A stretch of 64,000 nucleotides of DNA from Kibdelosporangium persicum (GTDB lineage Bacteria; Actinomycetota; Actinomycetes; Mycobacteriales; Pseudonocardiaceae): NCBI RefSeq assembly GCF_013280595.1, contig NZ_JAAATY010000012.1, forward strand, positions 186,001 to 250,000, written 5' to 3'. The notes under the pieces are model-generated. The model ran no database searches. It was not told where the DNA came from and worked only from the letters and a program-made list of their open reading frames with translations. Shown here in pieces: positions 1-10,964 of the stretch. A program made the position numbers and the translations under genes. Every line of letters starts with the position of its first letter. The first letter of the stretch is position 1.

Positions 1-1667
<1,667 letters not shown>

Positions 1668-1672
1668 CCGGC

Positions 1673-4180
1673 TCAGCCTCCGTCGGTCGGCGCGAGCCGG
1701 ACCCGCACGTACAGGTCCTCGGTGGAGTCCGGCAGCTTCACGGTCATCTCGCCGGGGTCGAACGCCGCGTACGGGCGGCCGTCGAGCTCCACTGTGTCCA
1801 GCCGGACCCGCCCGGCCGGCAGGGCGTCCGGCGCCACTCGCAGCACCCGGTCCCGGAATCCGTCGGTCCGGGGGCGGAAATGCAACGTCAACGGCTCGCC
1901 GCGAAGCAGCAGCCGACCATACACAGTGGCCAGATAGCACAGCTCGGCCGAGTGGTACATGCTCATCGAGTGACTGCCTTTGAGGCGCTCATTGCCCAGC
2001 AGGTACGGCGTTCCCGCCGCCAGCACGTTGAAGTAGACGCCGCCCTCGTCGTGGTCGAGGAAGAAGGCGTTGTAGAACGCCGCCGATTCCCGTGCCTGCC
2101 GCAGGAACTCCTCGTCCCCGGTATTCGCGGCCAGGATGAGGTACGCGAGGATCGCCTGTTCCTGCTGCCACCACGCCTTGCGGTCGTGCCAGACGAACCT
2201 GTGCGTGTCCTGGCCTTCGGCCAGAGCTCGTTCGACCACGTCGTACCAGCCGAGCCGCTGCCGGTCGGCGCCGAGCGCGGGCATGGCCCGGCCGAGCCGC
2301 TCGGCGAACTCGCGATAGGACTGTTTGGGCCGGATCGCGTTCATCCGCATCAGGTTCCAGGCGATCTTCAGGTTGTGACCGACCACCGCCCGGTCCTGTT
2401 GCCAGCCCCACGTGGTGTCGGGCGTCCAGTCACCGTGGAACCGTTCTCGCACGAACGGGTTGGTCTCGTCCGGGAAGTGCTTCGTCACCAGGTCGAAGCA
2501 TTCCTCGAGCATGTCCGCGTGCCGCTGGTCGCCGGTGGCCAGCAACAGGTTGATCAGGTACGCCGGAGCGTGCTCGCCGAGCGAGTGCCAGTTCTTGCGG
2601 GCCCGGTTGGGGCCGAGCGACTCGTGGTCCGGGCTGAGCAGGATCGGGTCGATGTGCGAGAAGAACCCGCCGTTCTCCCGGTCACGGAAGAAACGGTGGA
2701 ACAACCGGACCGTGGCGTCGATGTCGTCGGCGATGCGCGGATCGCCGGTCACCCGGAAGGTCTGGACCGGCCCGACCAGCCCGAAGATCTGCTCGTAGAT
2801 CGGGATCGCGTCGTAGTCGTCGCCGAACTCGGACGTGAAGAGCTTCTTCTCCTGGCAGCCACGGACATCGATGCCGTGGTACCAGTACACGACATCGTTG
2901 TCCCGGTCGACGAACCGCATGTGGGCACGCAGGTACTCGGTACCACGCTCGGCCACGTCGAGGTGGTCCTCGTTGCCGGTCAACAGGTAGGACGAAGCCA
3001 TCCCGTAGACCAGCCGCGAGATCGTGTCCGTCTCCTGCACGTGGTGGTCGCTCTTGTCGCCGCCGAGCCGCAGCATGGTGCGGTAGTCGGTGTAGTCCAC
3101 CGGCGTGCTGTCACCGAACTGCGCGCGCCGGTAGAACCGGGCGAGTTCGCCGATCTGGCGCACCCACCAGTCCGGTTCCTCGGCCGCGTACTCCCCCGCC
3201 GTCCGGCCCACGAAGACGATCCGCTTCGCCTCGAACCCGCCCTGGTCCGGGTAGTGGATGCCGTACGCGAAGAGCAGACGGCCTGACGTAAGCAATCCGG
3301 TCAGGTGGGCGGTGGCGTCCAGGTACGGATCGCCCAGGTTGCGGAGGAACTCGGCCGATGTGGTCGACGTCAGCGTGATCCGGACCGCGCGGCCGTCACT
3401 CGTGCGCAGGTCGACCAGCTTGCGGTCCGGGTGGTAGGCCGTGACGTAACCCGCGACCAGGTCGGAGAACGTGAAGCCGTGCCGTACGGCAGGCGCCACT
3501 GGTTCGGCAGCCACTGTTTCGACAACCGGTGTTTCGACGGGCGCTGTTCGTACTGGCGCTGTTCGTACTGCGGCGCGATAGGGGCGTTCCTCGCCGCGGG
3601 CGGCGATGAGGTCGATCAGGGTCCGGGCGAACAGGTGGCAGTGATCGGTGCTGCGTGCCGTCACGAGATCGTCGTCGACGACCACGTCCTGATCGGCGTA
3701 GTGCGCACCCATGTTGCGGATGTCGCTGACCATGTTGTTGTGGCACGTCACCCGGCGGCCACGAACGGCCTCCGGGATCGGCGAGACCAGCCACATGCCG
3801 TGGCAGATGATGGCCTTCAGCACCGAACGCATCCCGAACGCCCTGCGCAGCAGCTGAACGGCCGGCGCGAGTTCGTCGACGTCCTCGGTGTAGCGCAACC
3901 GGTCGGCGACCGTGCCGGACGGCACGATCACCGCGTCGTATCCGGCCAGCTGCTCGTCGCCGACGGCTTCCACGTCTCCGTCCACTGTGAACAGAGAATG
4001 CGAGTCCTGGCCGGTGAACGTGAGCGAACGCTGTCCCCACAGGCGCGACAGGAAGTCCACCCGCGCGCCCTCCTCGGCGAAGCGGCGCTCGAAGTACGCC
4101 AGTTCGGCCTCGACGTAGCCGCTCTCCAGCAGGATCGCGATACGCCTGCCGCTCAACCGGCCCTGCACAGGGTCGATCAT
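1673..4180 (-). CDS. DJ-1/PfpI domain fused to an AGE-type epimerase/isomerase domain
   Basis: An 835-residue protein of three parts. Residues about 1-200 form a DJ-1/PfpI domain with the nucleophile elbow AIICHGMW (Cys followed by His). A Pro/Val/Thr-rich linker with repeated APVRT/VET units follows (about 200-235), then a beta-rich segment (about 235-340). Residues about 345-740 form an alpha/alpha barrel like N-acylglucosamine 2-epimerases and cellobiose 2-epimerases, with many conserved Trp/His pockets (for example WGWQQDRAVVGHNLK and NWHSLGEH). The C-terminal ~90 residues are beta-rich. The start overlaps the stop of the ThDP gene by 4 bases (ATGA), which indicates translational coupling. 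The family suggests sugar epimerisation or isomerisation, and DJ-1 domains often act on reactive carbonyls; the substrate is unknown. The fusion itself is seen directly. Confidence 0.8.
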   Translation of the reverse strand: MIDPVQGRLSGRRIAILLESGYVEAELAYFERRFAEEGARVDFLSRLWGQRSLTFTGQDSHSLFTVDGDVEAVGDEQLAGYDAVIVPSGTVADRLRYTEDVDELAPAVQLLRRAFGMRSVLKAIICHGMWLVSPIPEAVRGRRVTCHNNMVSDIRNMGAHYADQDVVVDDDLVTARSTDHCHLFARTLIDLIAARGEERPYRAAVRTAPVRTAPVETPVVETVAAEPVAPAVRHGFTFSDLVAGYVTAYHPDRKLVDLRTSDGRAVRITLTSTTSAEFLRNLGDPYLDATAHLTGLLTSGRLLFAYGIHYPDQGGFEAKRIVFVGRTAGEYAAEEPDWWVRQIGELARFYRRAQFGDSTPVDYTDYRTMLRLGGDKSDHHVQETDTISRLVYGMASSYLLTGNEDHLDVAERGTEYLRAHMRFVDRDNDVVYWYHGIDVRGCQEKKLFTSEFGDDYDAIPIYEQIFGLVGPVQTFRVTGDPRIADDIDATVRLFHRFFRDRENGGFFSHIDPILLSPDHESLGPNRARKNWHSLGEHAPAYLINLLLATGDQRHADMLEECFDLVTKHFPDETNPFVRERFHGDWTPDTTWGWQQDRAVVGHNLKIAWNLMRMNAIRPKQSYREFAERLGRAMPALGADRQRLGWYDVVERALAEGQDTHRFVWHDRKAWWQQEQAILAYLILAANTGDEEFLRQARESAAFYNAFFLDHDEGGVYFNVLAAGTPYLLGNERLKGSHSMSMYHSAELCYLATVYGRLLLRGEPLTLHFRPRTDGFRDRVLRVAPDALPAGRVRLDTVELDGRPYAAFDPGEMTVKLPDSTEDLYVRVRLAPTDGG

Positions 4181-5769
4181 GGTGGATCTCCCGTCACCAG
4201 GTCGATCAGGAACGGACCGGAACTCGCCAGCATCCGCCGCACCGCGGCGGGCACCTGGCTCGGTTTCTCCACCCGGATCGCGTCCACGCCGAGCGACCGG
4301 GCCAGTTCGGCGAACCCGATCTCCGGGTGGGACAGGTCGAACGACGCCGGGTGGCGGTGCGAAGCGATGCCGCGTTCGCGCCAGTACTGTTCGATGTTGC
4401 GGTCAAGCAGTTCGTAGCGGTGGTTGTCGCAGATGACGAACTTGGCGGGGACGGCGTACCGCGCCGCGGTCCACAGGGCCTGGATCGTGTACATGCTGCC
4501 GCCGTCACCGGTGAACGCGACCACGTCGGCGCCCGGACGTGCCAGTTGCACGCCGATCGCGCCGGGAATGCCGACGCCGAGCGAACCGCCCCTGGTCAGG
4601 AAGTAGCCGCCCGGCCTGCGCGGCGGCAGGTGCCGCACCAGGGCAGGCGAAGCGGTCAGCGCCTCGTCGAAGACCACCAGCCGGTCGTTGGCCTGGCCCG
4701 CGAGTTCGGCGGCGAAGACTTCCATCAGGTCGTCCGGGTTGGGTTCCGGACGCCGCCAGCTCCACTCGTACCGGGTGCGGCCGCCCAGTGCCGCCGCGAT
4801 CGCGGCGAGAGTCGCCTTGGGGTCGGCGGCGACCGCGGCGTCCACCGGGAAGTTCTTGGCGATCTCGTGGGTGTCCAGGTCGATCTGGACGACTGTGGCG
4901 CCTGCCCGGAAAGGAGTTGTCAGGTAAGGGAACACCTCGGGGAACACCGCCGTGCCGACGATCAGCACCACGTCCGCGGTGCCGACGACGCTCGCGCTGA
5001 CGTGGCCGAACATGTGGCCGAGCTGACCCCGGTACAGCGGGTGCGTGGCGTCCATGTTGACTTCCGAGCAGTCCACGCCCCACACCGGCGCGGCCAGCGA
5101 CTCGGCCACACGGGTCAGTTCTTCCTGTGCTCCGGACACCGCCACTCCGTCACCCATCAGGATGATCGGCTGCCGTGCCGTTCTGAGCAGGCGGACCACA
5201 TGGTCGACGTCGGGCGCTGCCGTGGTCACCGGGATGGTGCTCGGCACAGCGGGTTCGTCGCACATCGCGTCGAGGACGTCCATGGGCAGCGCGACGAACA
5301 CCGGTCCTCGCGGGGGCGTCATCGCGACCTTGACCGCCCGGCGCAGGACCCGCAACAGCGAGCCCGGATGCGTGACACGGGTGGCGTGCTTGGTCACCGG
5401 AGCGGCCATCGCCACGAGATCCGCGGCCATCTGGCCGTCCATGTTGTCGTACCGGACCCCGGCGTCGCCCGCGATCACGAGCAACGGCGAATGTCCGCGC
5501 TTCGCCTGGTACAACATGCCGACCGCGTTCCCGAGACCCACTGAGGAGTGCAGTTGCACCAAAGCTGGCCGTGCGGTGGCGCGGGCGTAGCCGTCGGCCA
5601 TCGCCACAGCGACGCTTTCGTGCAAGGCGAGCACGTACTCGAAGCCGCGCACGTCTCCGAGCGCGTCGAGCATGCCCTGCTCGACCGTGCCCGGATTGCC
5701 GAACATGCGGGTTATTCCGTCGGCGGTGAACTGCTCGAAGATCGCGACATTTCCCGGCCTTTTCGCCAC
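4177..5769 (-). CDS. ThDP-dependent decarboxylase/lyase (benzoylformate decarboxylase/acetolactate synthase superfamily)
   Basis: Thiamine-diphosphate enzyme of about 530 residues with the three usual domains. The N-terminal PYR domain holds the catalytic Glu in FGNPGTVEQGM, and the C-terminal PP domain holds the metal/ThDP motif from GDGGSMYTIQAL to about DNHRY. Sequence style is closest to benzoylformate or phenylpyruvate decarboxylase-like proteins, so non-oxidative decarboxylation of a 2-keto acid or carboligation is likely. The frame stays open upstream to 5922, but that stretch lies inside the preceding gene. I therefore chose the GTG at 5769, 5 bases after that gene's stop, giving MAKRPGNVAIFEQF. 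It sits between two DJ-1/PfpI-containing genes in one operon, which suggests a shared carbonyl or keto-acid substrate (inference). Confidence 0.85.
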   Translation of the reverse strand: MAKRPGNVAIFEQFTADGITRMFGNPGTVEQGMLDALGDVRGFEYVLALHESVAVAMADGYARATARPALVQLHSSVGLGNAVGMLYQAKRGHSPLLVIAGDAGVRYDNMDGQMAADLVAMAAPVTKHATRVTHPGSLLRVLRRAVKVAMTPPRGPVFVALPMDVLDAMCDEPAVPSTIPVTTAAPDVDHVVRLLRTARQPIILMGDGVAVSGAQEELTRVAESLAAPVWGVDCSEVNMDATHPLYRGQLGHMFGHVSASVVGTADVVLIVGTAVFPEVFPYLTTPFRAGATVVQIDLDTHEIAKNFPVDAAVAADPKATLAAIAAALGGRTRYEWSWRRPEPNPDDLMEVFAAELAGQANDRLVVFDEALTASPALVRHLPPRRPGGYFLTRGGSLGVGIPGAIGVQLARPGADVVAFTGDGGSMYTIQALWTAARYAVPAKFVICDNHRYELLDRNIEQYWRERGIASHRHPASFDLSHPEIGFAELARSLGVDAIRVEKPSQVPAAVRRMLASSGPFLIDLVTGDPP

Positions 5770-5773
5770 GGGG

Positions 5774-6598
5774 TCACCAGCCGTACCTGCGAAGTCCGGA
5801 TTCGAGGACCTGGACCAGTTTCTGACCGGCGAGGAACGAGTCCGGAGTGGACCGCGCGGTGACGAACGGATAATCGACGAGAACCGAGGTCTCCCGGCCG
5901 ACATTGCCGTGGAAACAACCACCCGGCGCGGTCGCGTCCCGCAGGACGTATTCCAGCGGATAGGGCGGTGGGCCGATCACGAAATCGGTCCCGAGAAAGC
6001 CGGTGCCGTCCTTGTAGTCGTACTCCTTGGGATGTCCGGTGACGTGCTTGCCAGCCAGGATGCTGCGCCGGTCGTCCCAGTCCCGCGCGAACGCCAGGCA
6101 GGCGACGCCGTAACACTCCGCCACGATCGGCTTGTCCGCGCGGACGAACGCGAGCACCAGGTCGTGCACCCGGCCGTTGTTGGCGAGATCCACGATCGGG
6201 CCACTGCCGCCGACGATCACCAGCGCGTCGTAACCGGCGATGTCGTCGTCCACTTTGGTCAGTTCGCGGTGGTACGCCTCCAACGCCCGCAAGTACTCCG
6301 GATCGCTCTGGTACGGCCGGTCGGGCAGCCATTCGGCCAGCGACACCGGGTGGTCCAGCCGTACCGACTCGTCGAGACGGCGGGCGGCGACGGCGATCTC
6401 GGGCGCGGTGACCGTGCGGCCGAGGGGCGGATCGACGTAGCCGGGATCGAGGCTCGGCGGCAGTGCCCGCGGCCGTTTGCCGGTGGGAGTCGCGAAGACC
6501 GACTGATAACCCCATTCGTCGCAGGCGACCAGCGGACCCAGTAACTCTTCGCCCCAGTATCCGTATTCCGAAAGAATGAAGAGTATTTTCTTCGTCAT
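5774..6598 (-). CDS. DJ-1/PfpI family protein
   Basis: A 274-residue DJ-1/PfpI-superfamily protein that heads the minus-strand operon. It starts MTKKILFILSEYGYWGEEL; the ATG at 6598 has a GGAG about 8 bases upstream, and the longer open frame beyond it lacks such a site. The nucleophile elbow is AECYGVACLAF, so the Cys is kept but the usual following His is Tyr. Members act as deglycases/glyoxalases, amidases, hydratases or chaperones, so the reaction cannot be named. It resembles the N-terminal domain of the downstream fusion protein in fold but is longer, with an insert around residues 40-95. The start faces the divergent receiver/reductase gene across 278 bases, where I see no confident promoter. 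Confidence 0.78.
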   Translation of the reverse strand: MTKKILFILSEYGYWGEELLGPLVACDEWGYQSVFATPTGKRPRALPPSLDPGYVDPPLGRTVTAPEIAVAARRLDESVRLDHPVSLAEWLPDRPYQSDPEYLRALEAYHRELTKVDDDIAGYDALVIVGGSGPIVDLANNGRVHDLVLAFVRADKPIVAECYGVACLAFARDWDDRRSILAGKHVTGHPKEYDYKDGTGFLGTDFVIGPPPYPLEYVLRDATAPGGCFHGNVGRETSVLVDYPFVTARSTPDSFLAGQKLVQVLESGLRRYGW

Positions 6599-6876
6599 CG
6601 CCGTCTCCAGCCATCGACCGACGCTCGCCGCCGAGTCAACCCGGCCACCGGCTGGGAAACAAGGAAAACGATCCGACGTGGGCTTACTCCGACAAGTCAC
6701 CGGCACATGACGCGCGGTGAAAGCGGTACTCCGTCAAGTGCCCGCGGTAATCCGCGACAACGCACGAGATCACCATGGCACTACGTCACGTCGGCCGACA
6801 GTGTCGCCGTTCACCGAAGCACAATCGGGGGTGCCGCACTCCCGCGGACAACCGTGCCAAGGCAACGGAGACATTC

Positions 6877-8535
6877 ATGCCCGAATCCCACCGGCCCACC
6901 ATGCTGGCGGTGGACGACGATCCGCACGTGTTGCGGGCCATCCGTCGCGACCTCAGCCGGGCCTATCAGGACCGTTACCGGGTACTCGCCTCCACCTCCG
7001 CGGCCGAAGGGCTGCGGATCCTGGACAAACTGCGTGACCGTGGTGAGGAACCGGCGCTGTTGCTGGTCGACCAGCGGATGCCGGAGATGACCGGGATCCA
7101 GTTCCTCGATCAGTCACTGGAACGTTTTCCGTTGGCACGCAGAGTGTTGCTGACCGCGTACGCGGACACCGCGGTGGCCATCGACGCCATCAACCGTGTC
7201 CGCCTGCACCACTACCTGGTCAAGCCATGGGAGCCGCCGGAGGAGCGGCTCTACCCTGTGGTCGACGACCTGTTATCGGACTGGCAGGCCTCGTATCAGC
7301 CGCCGTACGGCGGAATCCGCATCGCGGGCCACCGCTTCGCACCGTCGACACACCGGGTCCGCGACTTCCTCACGCGCCTGCAACAGCCGTTCCGGTTCAT
7401 GGACGTGGACCGGATCGACCTGCCGGAACTGGACGGCATCAAGCCCGGCGAGCTGCCGGTCGTGCTGATGCCGGACGGCACGATGCTGACGCAACCGACC
7501 TTCGAAGAGCTGGTGGACGCACTCGGCCTGACGATCACGGCCTCCCGCCCGCACTACGACGTCGCGATCGTCGGCGGCGGCCCGACCGGGCTCGCGACCG
7601 CGGTGTACAGCTCCTCCGAAGGACTGTCCACCCTGTTGCTGGACGCGTACGTGCCGGGCGGCCAAGCCGGGACGTCCAGCAGGATCGAGAACTACCTCGG
7701 TTTCCCGGCAGGCGTGAGCGGCGCCGAACTGACCCGCCGTGCGGTGGCCCAGGCTCGCAAGTTCGGCACCGACATCCTCTCCCCTGTCGCCGCGGTGTCC
7801 TTACGACGCGCCGGGCGGGCGCGGATGCTCACGCTGTCCGATGGCCGCGAGGTCAGCGCCGGATGCGTACTGCTGTCAACAGGTCTGTCGTATCGCCGGC
7901 TCGACGCCCACGGCGCGTCCCAGTTCGAAGGCGCCGGGATCTACTACGGCGCGACGGCGGCGGAAACCACGTCCTGCGTGGACCAGCACGTCTGGATCGT
8001 CGGCGGCGCGAACTCGGCTGGACAGGCCGCGCTGTACTTCGCCCAGCACGCCTCCCGCGTGACGATGCTGGTCCGCGCGGACAGCCTGCAACGCAGCATG
8101 TCCCAGTACCTGATCAACGAGATCGACCGCTGTCCGAACATCCGCGTCCGCGTGAACACCCGGCTGGTGGCGGCCGAGGGAACCGACCGCCTGGAGTGCA
8201 TCACGCTGCACAACGTGCTGACTGACCAGTTCACCACGGAACCCGCGGAGTTCCTGTTCACGTTCATCGGCGCGACACCCCGGACACAGTGGCTCGACGG
8301 CGTGGTGATGCGCGACTCCAACGGTTTCCTGCTGACCGGCCCGGACATCCACCCCGGCGGCATGATGCCCGAGGGCTGGGACATCCAGCGCTACCCCTTC
8401 CCGCTGGAGACAAGCGTCCCCGGCGTGTTCGCGGCCGGGGACGCCCGAGCGAACTCCGTCAAACGCATCGCCTCCGGCGTCGGCGAAGGCGCGATGGCCG
8501 CGGCCCTGATCCACCAGTACCGCGCCGAAACCTGA
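6877..8535 (+). CDS. Response-regulator receiver domain fused to a thioredoxin-reductase-like flavoprotein
   Basis: A 552-residue three-part protein. Residues 1-125 are a CheY-like receiver with acidic D13-D15, phospho-acceptor D65 (VDQRMPEMTG), T93 and K116. Residues about 140-215 look like a small thioredoxin/glutaredoxin-fold domain without a CxxC. Residues about 225-552 are a two-dinucleotide-fold reductase (AIVGGGPTGLATAVY for FAD, WIVGGANSAGQAAL for NAD(P)H, and a C-terminal GVFAAGDARANSVKR). The stretch that carries the redox CATC in true thioredoxin reductases reads YYGATAAETTSC, so the cysteine pair is missing. The start is the ATG at 6877 with CGGAG 6 bases upstream. No histidine kinase is nearby. 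Proteins with this architecture are known in actinomycetes; the physiological electron acceptor is not clear. Confidence 0.85.
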   Translation: MPESHRPTMLAVDDDPHVLRAIRRDLSRAYQDRYRVLASTSAAEGLRILDKLRDRGEEPALLLVDQRMPEMTGIQFLDQSLERFPLARRVLLTAYADTAVAIDAINRVRLHHYLVKPWEPPEERLYPVVDDLLSDWQASYQPPYGGIRIAGHRFAPSTHRVRDFLTRLQQPFRFMDVDRIDLPELDGIKPGELPVVLMPDGTMLTQPTFEELVDALGLTITASRPHYDVAIVGGGPTGLATAVYSSSEGLSTLLLDAYVPGGQAGTSSRIENYLGFPAGVSGAELTRRAVAQARKFGTDILSPVAAVSLRRAGRARMLTLSDGREVSAGCVLLSTGLSYRRLDAHGASQFEGAGIYYGATAAETTSCVDQHVWIVGGANSAGQAALYFAQHASRVTMLVRADSLQRSMSQYLINEIDRCPNIRVRVNTRLVAAEGTDRLECITLHNVLTDQFTTEPAEFLFTFIGATPRTQWLDGVVMRDSNGFLLTGPDIHPGGMMPEGWDIQRYPFPLETSVPGVFAAGDARANSVKRIASGVGEGAMAAALIHQYRAET

Positions 8536-8540
8536 CCCTC

Positions 8541-8756
8541 CACCCCGTGTCCACCACTCCGGCACCCCGTGTCCACCACTCCGGCACCCCGTGTCCACCA
8601 CTCCGGCACCCCGTGTCCACCGTTACGGCACCCCGTGTCCACCGTTGCGGCACCATGAAATTCCCCATCAGCGCACCCCGGGCATGGCCGGGTGCCGCAA
8701 CGGGTATCTCGGGGTGCCGGAACGGGTATCTCGGGGTGCTGGTGTGGTGGACACGC
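8541..8756. repeat. Mosaic 22-bp repeat array with inverted right arm, copy 1
   Basis: Five tandem 22-bp units fill 8541-8650 exactly; each begins CACCCCGTGTCCACC and ends CGG. The first three are identical, and the last two differ at 2-3 bases. A 40-base core follows (8651-8690), containing ATGAAATTCCCC. Three more 22-bp units then run in the opposite sense (8691-8712, 8713-8734, 8735-8756), starting GGTGCC or GGTGCT; the last carries GTGGACACG, the complement of the left-arm units. The array fills the gap between two convergent genes. A second copy with the same plan is at 41299-41472. Confidence 0.9.
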
Positions 8757-8766
8757 CGGGGAGAGG

Positions 8767-9144
8767 TCAGGCGGGCTTGGGGAAACCTTGGCTGACCTCG
8801 ACGATGACGCCGTCGGGGTCGCGGACCCAGACGGTGCGCCAGCCGGGGACGAACTCGTCGAAGGTCAGTGGGCCCAGGGTGATCTCGGCGTCGAGGCCGG
8901 CGACCACCGCGTCCACGTCGTCGACCTGGAATGCCAGGTGCCGCACGACGCCGGGGGTCGTCGGGCCGTCCCCCGAACCCGCGACCGGGTAGCCCGGGGC
9001 GGGGAAGAGTTCCAAGTGGACGGACCCGTTGCCGAGGAACACGATGTCGCCGAACACCGCCACCCGGGAGAACCCGAACTGCCGGTAGAACTCCTCGGTC
9101 CGGGCGACGTCCAGGCAGTTCAGGGCCACGTGGGACCAGCGCAT
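8767..9144 (-). CDS. VOC-superfamily (glyoxalase/bleomycin-resistance-like) protein
   Basis: A 125-residue single-domain vicinal-oxygen-chelate protein starting MRWSHVALNCLDVART. It has two beta-alpha-beta-beta-beta modules and candidate metal ligands at the positions usual for the fold: His6, a Glu in the HLELF strand, His in VVRHLAFQVDD and Glu in the terminal VIVEVSQG. The family includes glyoxalases, extradiol dioxygenases, isomerases and antibiotic-binding proteins. The ATG overlaps the GMC oxidoreductase stop (TGATG), so the two are co-translated. With three SnoaL-like genes around, small-molecule isomerisation, cyclisation or sequestration is plausible but not shown. Confidence 0.8.
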   Translation of the reverse strand: MRWSHVALNCLDVARTEEFYRQFGFSRVAVFGDIVFLGNGSVHLELFPAPGYPVAGSGDGPTTPGVVRHLAFQVDDVDAVVAGLDAEITLGPLTFDEFVPGWRTVWVRDPDGVIVEVSQGFPKPA

Positions 9145-10592
9145 CACGAGTCCTTCAGCAAAGCGGCCGCGCGGGCCGCGATCATCAGGACGGTCGTGTG
9201 CGGGTTGCACGACGGCAAAGCGGGCATCACGCTCGCGTCGGCCACCCGTAGCCCGGAAACACCGTGCACCCGCAACGAAGGATCGACCACGGACAGGTCG
9301 TCGATGCCCATACGGCACGAGCCGGCGTGGTGGTGGTAGCTGTCGGCGTTGCGACGTACGAAGGTCTCCAGCGCACGGTCGCCGTGAACGCTGCCGCCAG
9401 GCGCGAGTTCCTGCTTGTTCCAGTCGGAGAAAGCGCGGGTGGACACGAGGGCACGGGCGAGACGCACCGCATGCACCAAGCGCTCGACGTCGGCGTGGTC
9501 ACCGAGATAGTTCGGGTGCACGACAGGATGGGCGAACGGGTCGGCGCTCGCCAACCGGACCCAGCCGCGTGACATGGGCCGGACCACGCCGGGCAGCACG
9601 CTGACCGAGTTGGGGTGATTCGGCGAAGGGTAGAACGGGGCATGCACGAACGCGAGCTGGATGTCCGGCGCCTGCGAGCGCGTATCCGAAGCGGTGAACA
9701 ACGCGCTCTCGGAGAAGTTGAGAGCCGGCGGCGGGACGTCCGAGCACCCCTCGGTCATCACGCCCGTCAGCACGTGGTTGTGGAAGTTCTTGCCGACGCC
9801 CGGCAGCGGCACCGAAACGGGGATGTCGAACTCGGCCAGCTCGCCCGGATGCCCGATGCCCGACAGCATCAGCAGCTTCGGCGATTCGATGGCCCCAGCG
9901 GCCAGGATGACCTCGCCACGCGCGTAGGCACGAGACGTTCCGTACTCGACACCAGTGCACGTGTGGCCGTCGACCAGCAACCGAGTCACCCGGACGCCGC
10001 TCAGCACGGTCAACCCGGGCCGTTCGAGCACGGGCTCCAGGTACTTGGTTCGGGCACTGTCCCGTCGTCCCCCGGCGATGTCCAACTGGTGCCAGCCCGC
10101 GCCCATCATCGAGCCCGAGTTGAAGCTCTCCAGTTCCTGGTAGCCGAGTTCCACGCAGGCGTCGATGAACGCCCGTGAAGCCGGGTTGCCCAAGGAGCCG
10201 GCGTGGGTGGCCGGTTCCGACAGCCCTTCGAAGTACGGCAGCACGTCCTGGTACGACCACCCGGCCGCGCCCTGGTACGCCCAGTTGTCGAAGTCCGAGG
10301 GGTGGCCCCGGACGTGCATCATGGCGTACAGATTGCTCGTGCCGCCGACAGCCCGGCCACGGGGCTCCACTGTGGACCTGCTGGACAGGCCGGGCTGCGG
10401 GACACTGCGGTATCCCCAGTCGATCGGCCCGCCCATCAACCCGAGCCACGCCGCCGGATCGGACACCTGCTCCGGCAGGTCGCTGCCGCCCGCCTCCACC
10501 AGCAGAACGCCGGCACCGTCCGCGGAAAGCCGGTTTGCCAGCACGCAACCCGCCGCGCCTGCCCCGACGACGATGTAGTCGTACTCGGTCAC
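9144..10592 (-). CDS. GMC-family FAD-dependent oxidoreductase (choline dehydrogenase-like)
   Basis: A 482-residue GMC oxidoreductase. The FAD-binding loop is VVGAGAAGCVLANRLS at the N-terminus, and the GMC signature region is near GRAVGGTSNLYAMMHVRG. The C-terminal active-site histidines are in YHHHAGSCRMG and in CNPHTT. Such enzymes oxidise alcohols, either directly with O2 or with another acceptor. It is slightly shorter than the usual ~530 residues but has all core blocks. The GTG at 10592 was chosen because it overlaps the previous stop (GTGA) and gives VTEYDYIVVGAGAAG; the upstream open frame is inside the previous gene. It forms one operon with two SnoaL-like genes and a VOC gene. Confidence 0.88.
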   Translation of the reverse strand: MTEYDYIVVGAGAAGCVLANRLSADGAGVLLVEAGGSDLPEQVSDPAAWLGLMGGPIDWGYRSVPQPGLSSRSTVEPRGRAVGGTSNLYAMMHVRGHPSDFDNWAYQGAAGWSYQDVLPYFEGLSEPATHAGSLGNPASRAFIDACVELGYQELESFNSGSMMGAGWHQLDIAGGRRDSARTKYLEPVLERPGLTVLSGVRVTRLLVDGHTCTGVEYGTSRAYARGEVILAAGAIESPKLLMLSGIGHPGELAEFDIPVSVPLPGVGKNFHNHVLTGVMTEGCSDVPPPALNFSESALFTASDTRSQAPDIQLAFVHAPFYPSPNHPNSVSVLPGVVRPMSRGWVRLASADPFAHPVVHPNYLGDHADVERLVHAVRLARALVSTRAFSDWNKQELAPGGSVHGDRALETFVRRNADSYHHHAGSCRMGIDDLSVVDPSLRVHGVSGLRVADASVMPALPSCNPHTTVLMIAARAAALLKDS

Positions 10593-10954
10593 GACAGCAC
10601 CTTGAACGGAACCGTGTCGTGCACGTTGCTCATGTAGGCGATCCGGCCGTCCTCGACACGGAAGTAGTTCATCACGTCCGCCTCGATGCGATCGCCCCGC
10701 GTGCTCAGCGCCGAAATGTGCGAGACCACAACGCCTTCGGCACCTTCCACGAGGACCCGCCGTGGCACATTCCGGAACGACGAGTACATGTCGCCGAATC
10801 CGTCCATCATGGAACGCAGCTGGTCGCGTCCTTCGACCCGGCCGGCGAGTTGCTCGTCCATCACCATTCGCTCGGTGAACAAGTCGCACCAGCTGTTCCA
10901 GTCGCCCGCGTTGGCGTATTCGTAGTACTTCGTCAGCACGTCACGGGTGTTCAC
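10589..10954 (-). CDS. SnoaL-like/NTF2-fold protein
   Basis: A 121-residue cone-shaped NTF2-fold protein starting VNTRDVLTKYYEYANAGDW. The GTG at 10954 has GGGAG 7 bases upstream and lies 10 bases after the preceding stop. The helix-then-sheet pattern, the early D-W pair and the late YFRVEDGRIAYMSNVHD strand are typical of the SnoaL-like group, which includes polyketide cyclases, ketosteroid isomerases, dehydratases and non-catalytic binders. The neighbouring genes at 10965 and 11546 encode the same fold but only distant sequences, so this is a cluster of diverged relatives. Exact activity cannot be inferred. Confidence 0.78.
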   Translation of the reverse strand: MNTRDVLTKYYEYANAGDWNSWCDLFTERMVMDEQLAGRVEGRDQLRSMMDGFGDMYSSFRNVPRRVLVEGAEGVVVSHISALSTRGDRIEADVMNYFRVEDGRIAYMSNVHDTVPFKVLS

Positions 10955-10964
10955 GGCTGCTCCC

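Noticed and set aside
8541-8756. CRISPR array
   Set aside because: Units are contiguous 22-mers without spacers, the right arm is inverted, and no cas genes are present.
8391-8992. Small proteins with PCPPLRHP- or GCRNGGHGVPEW-like repeats in the 22-bp arrays
   Set aside because: They arise from reading the 22-bp repeat in several frames on both strands, with no ribosome site. The same holds for 41299-41472.
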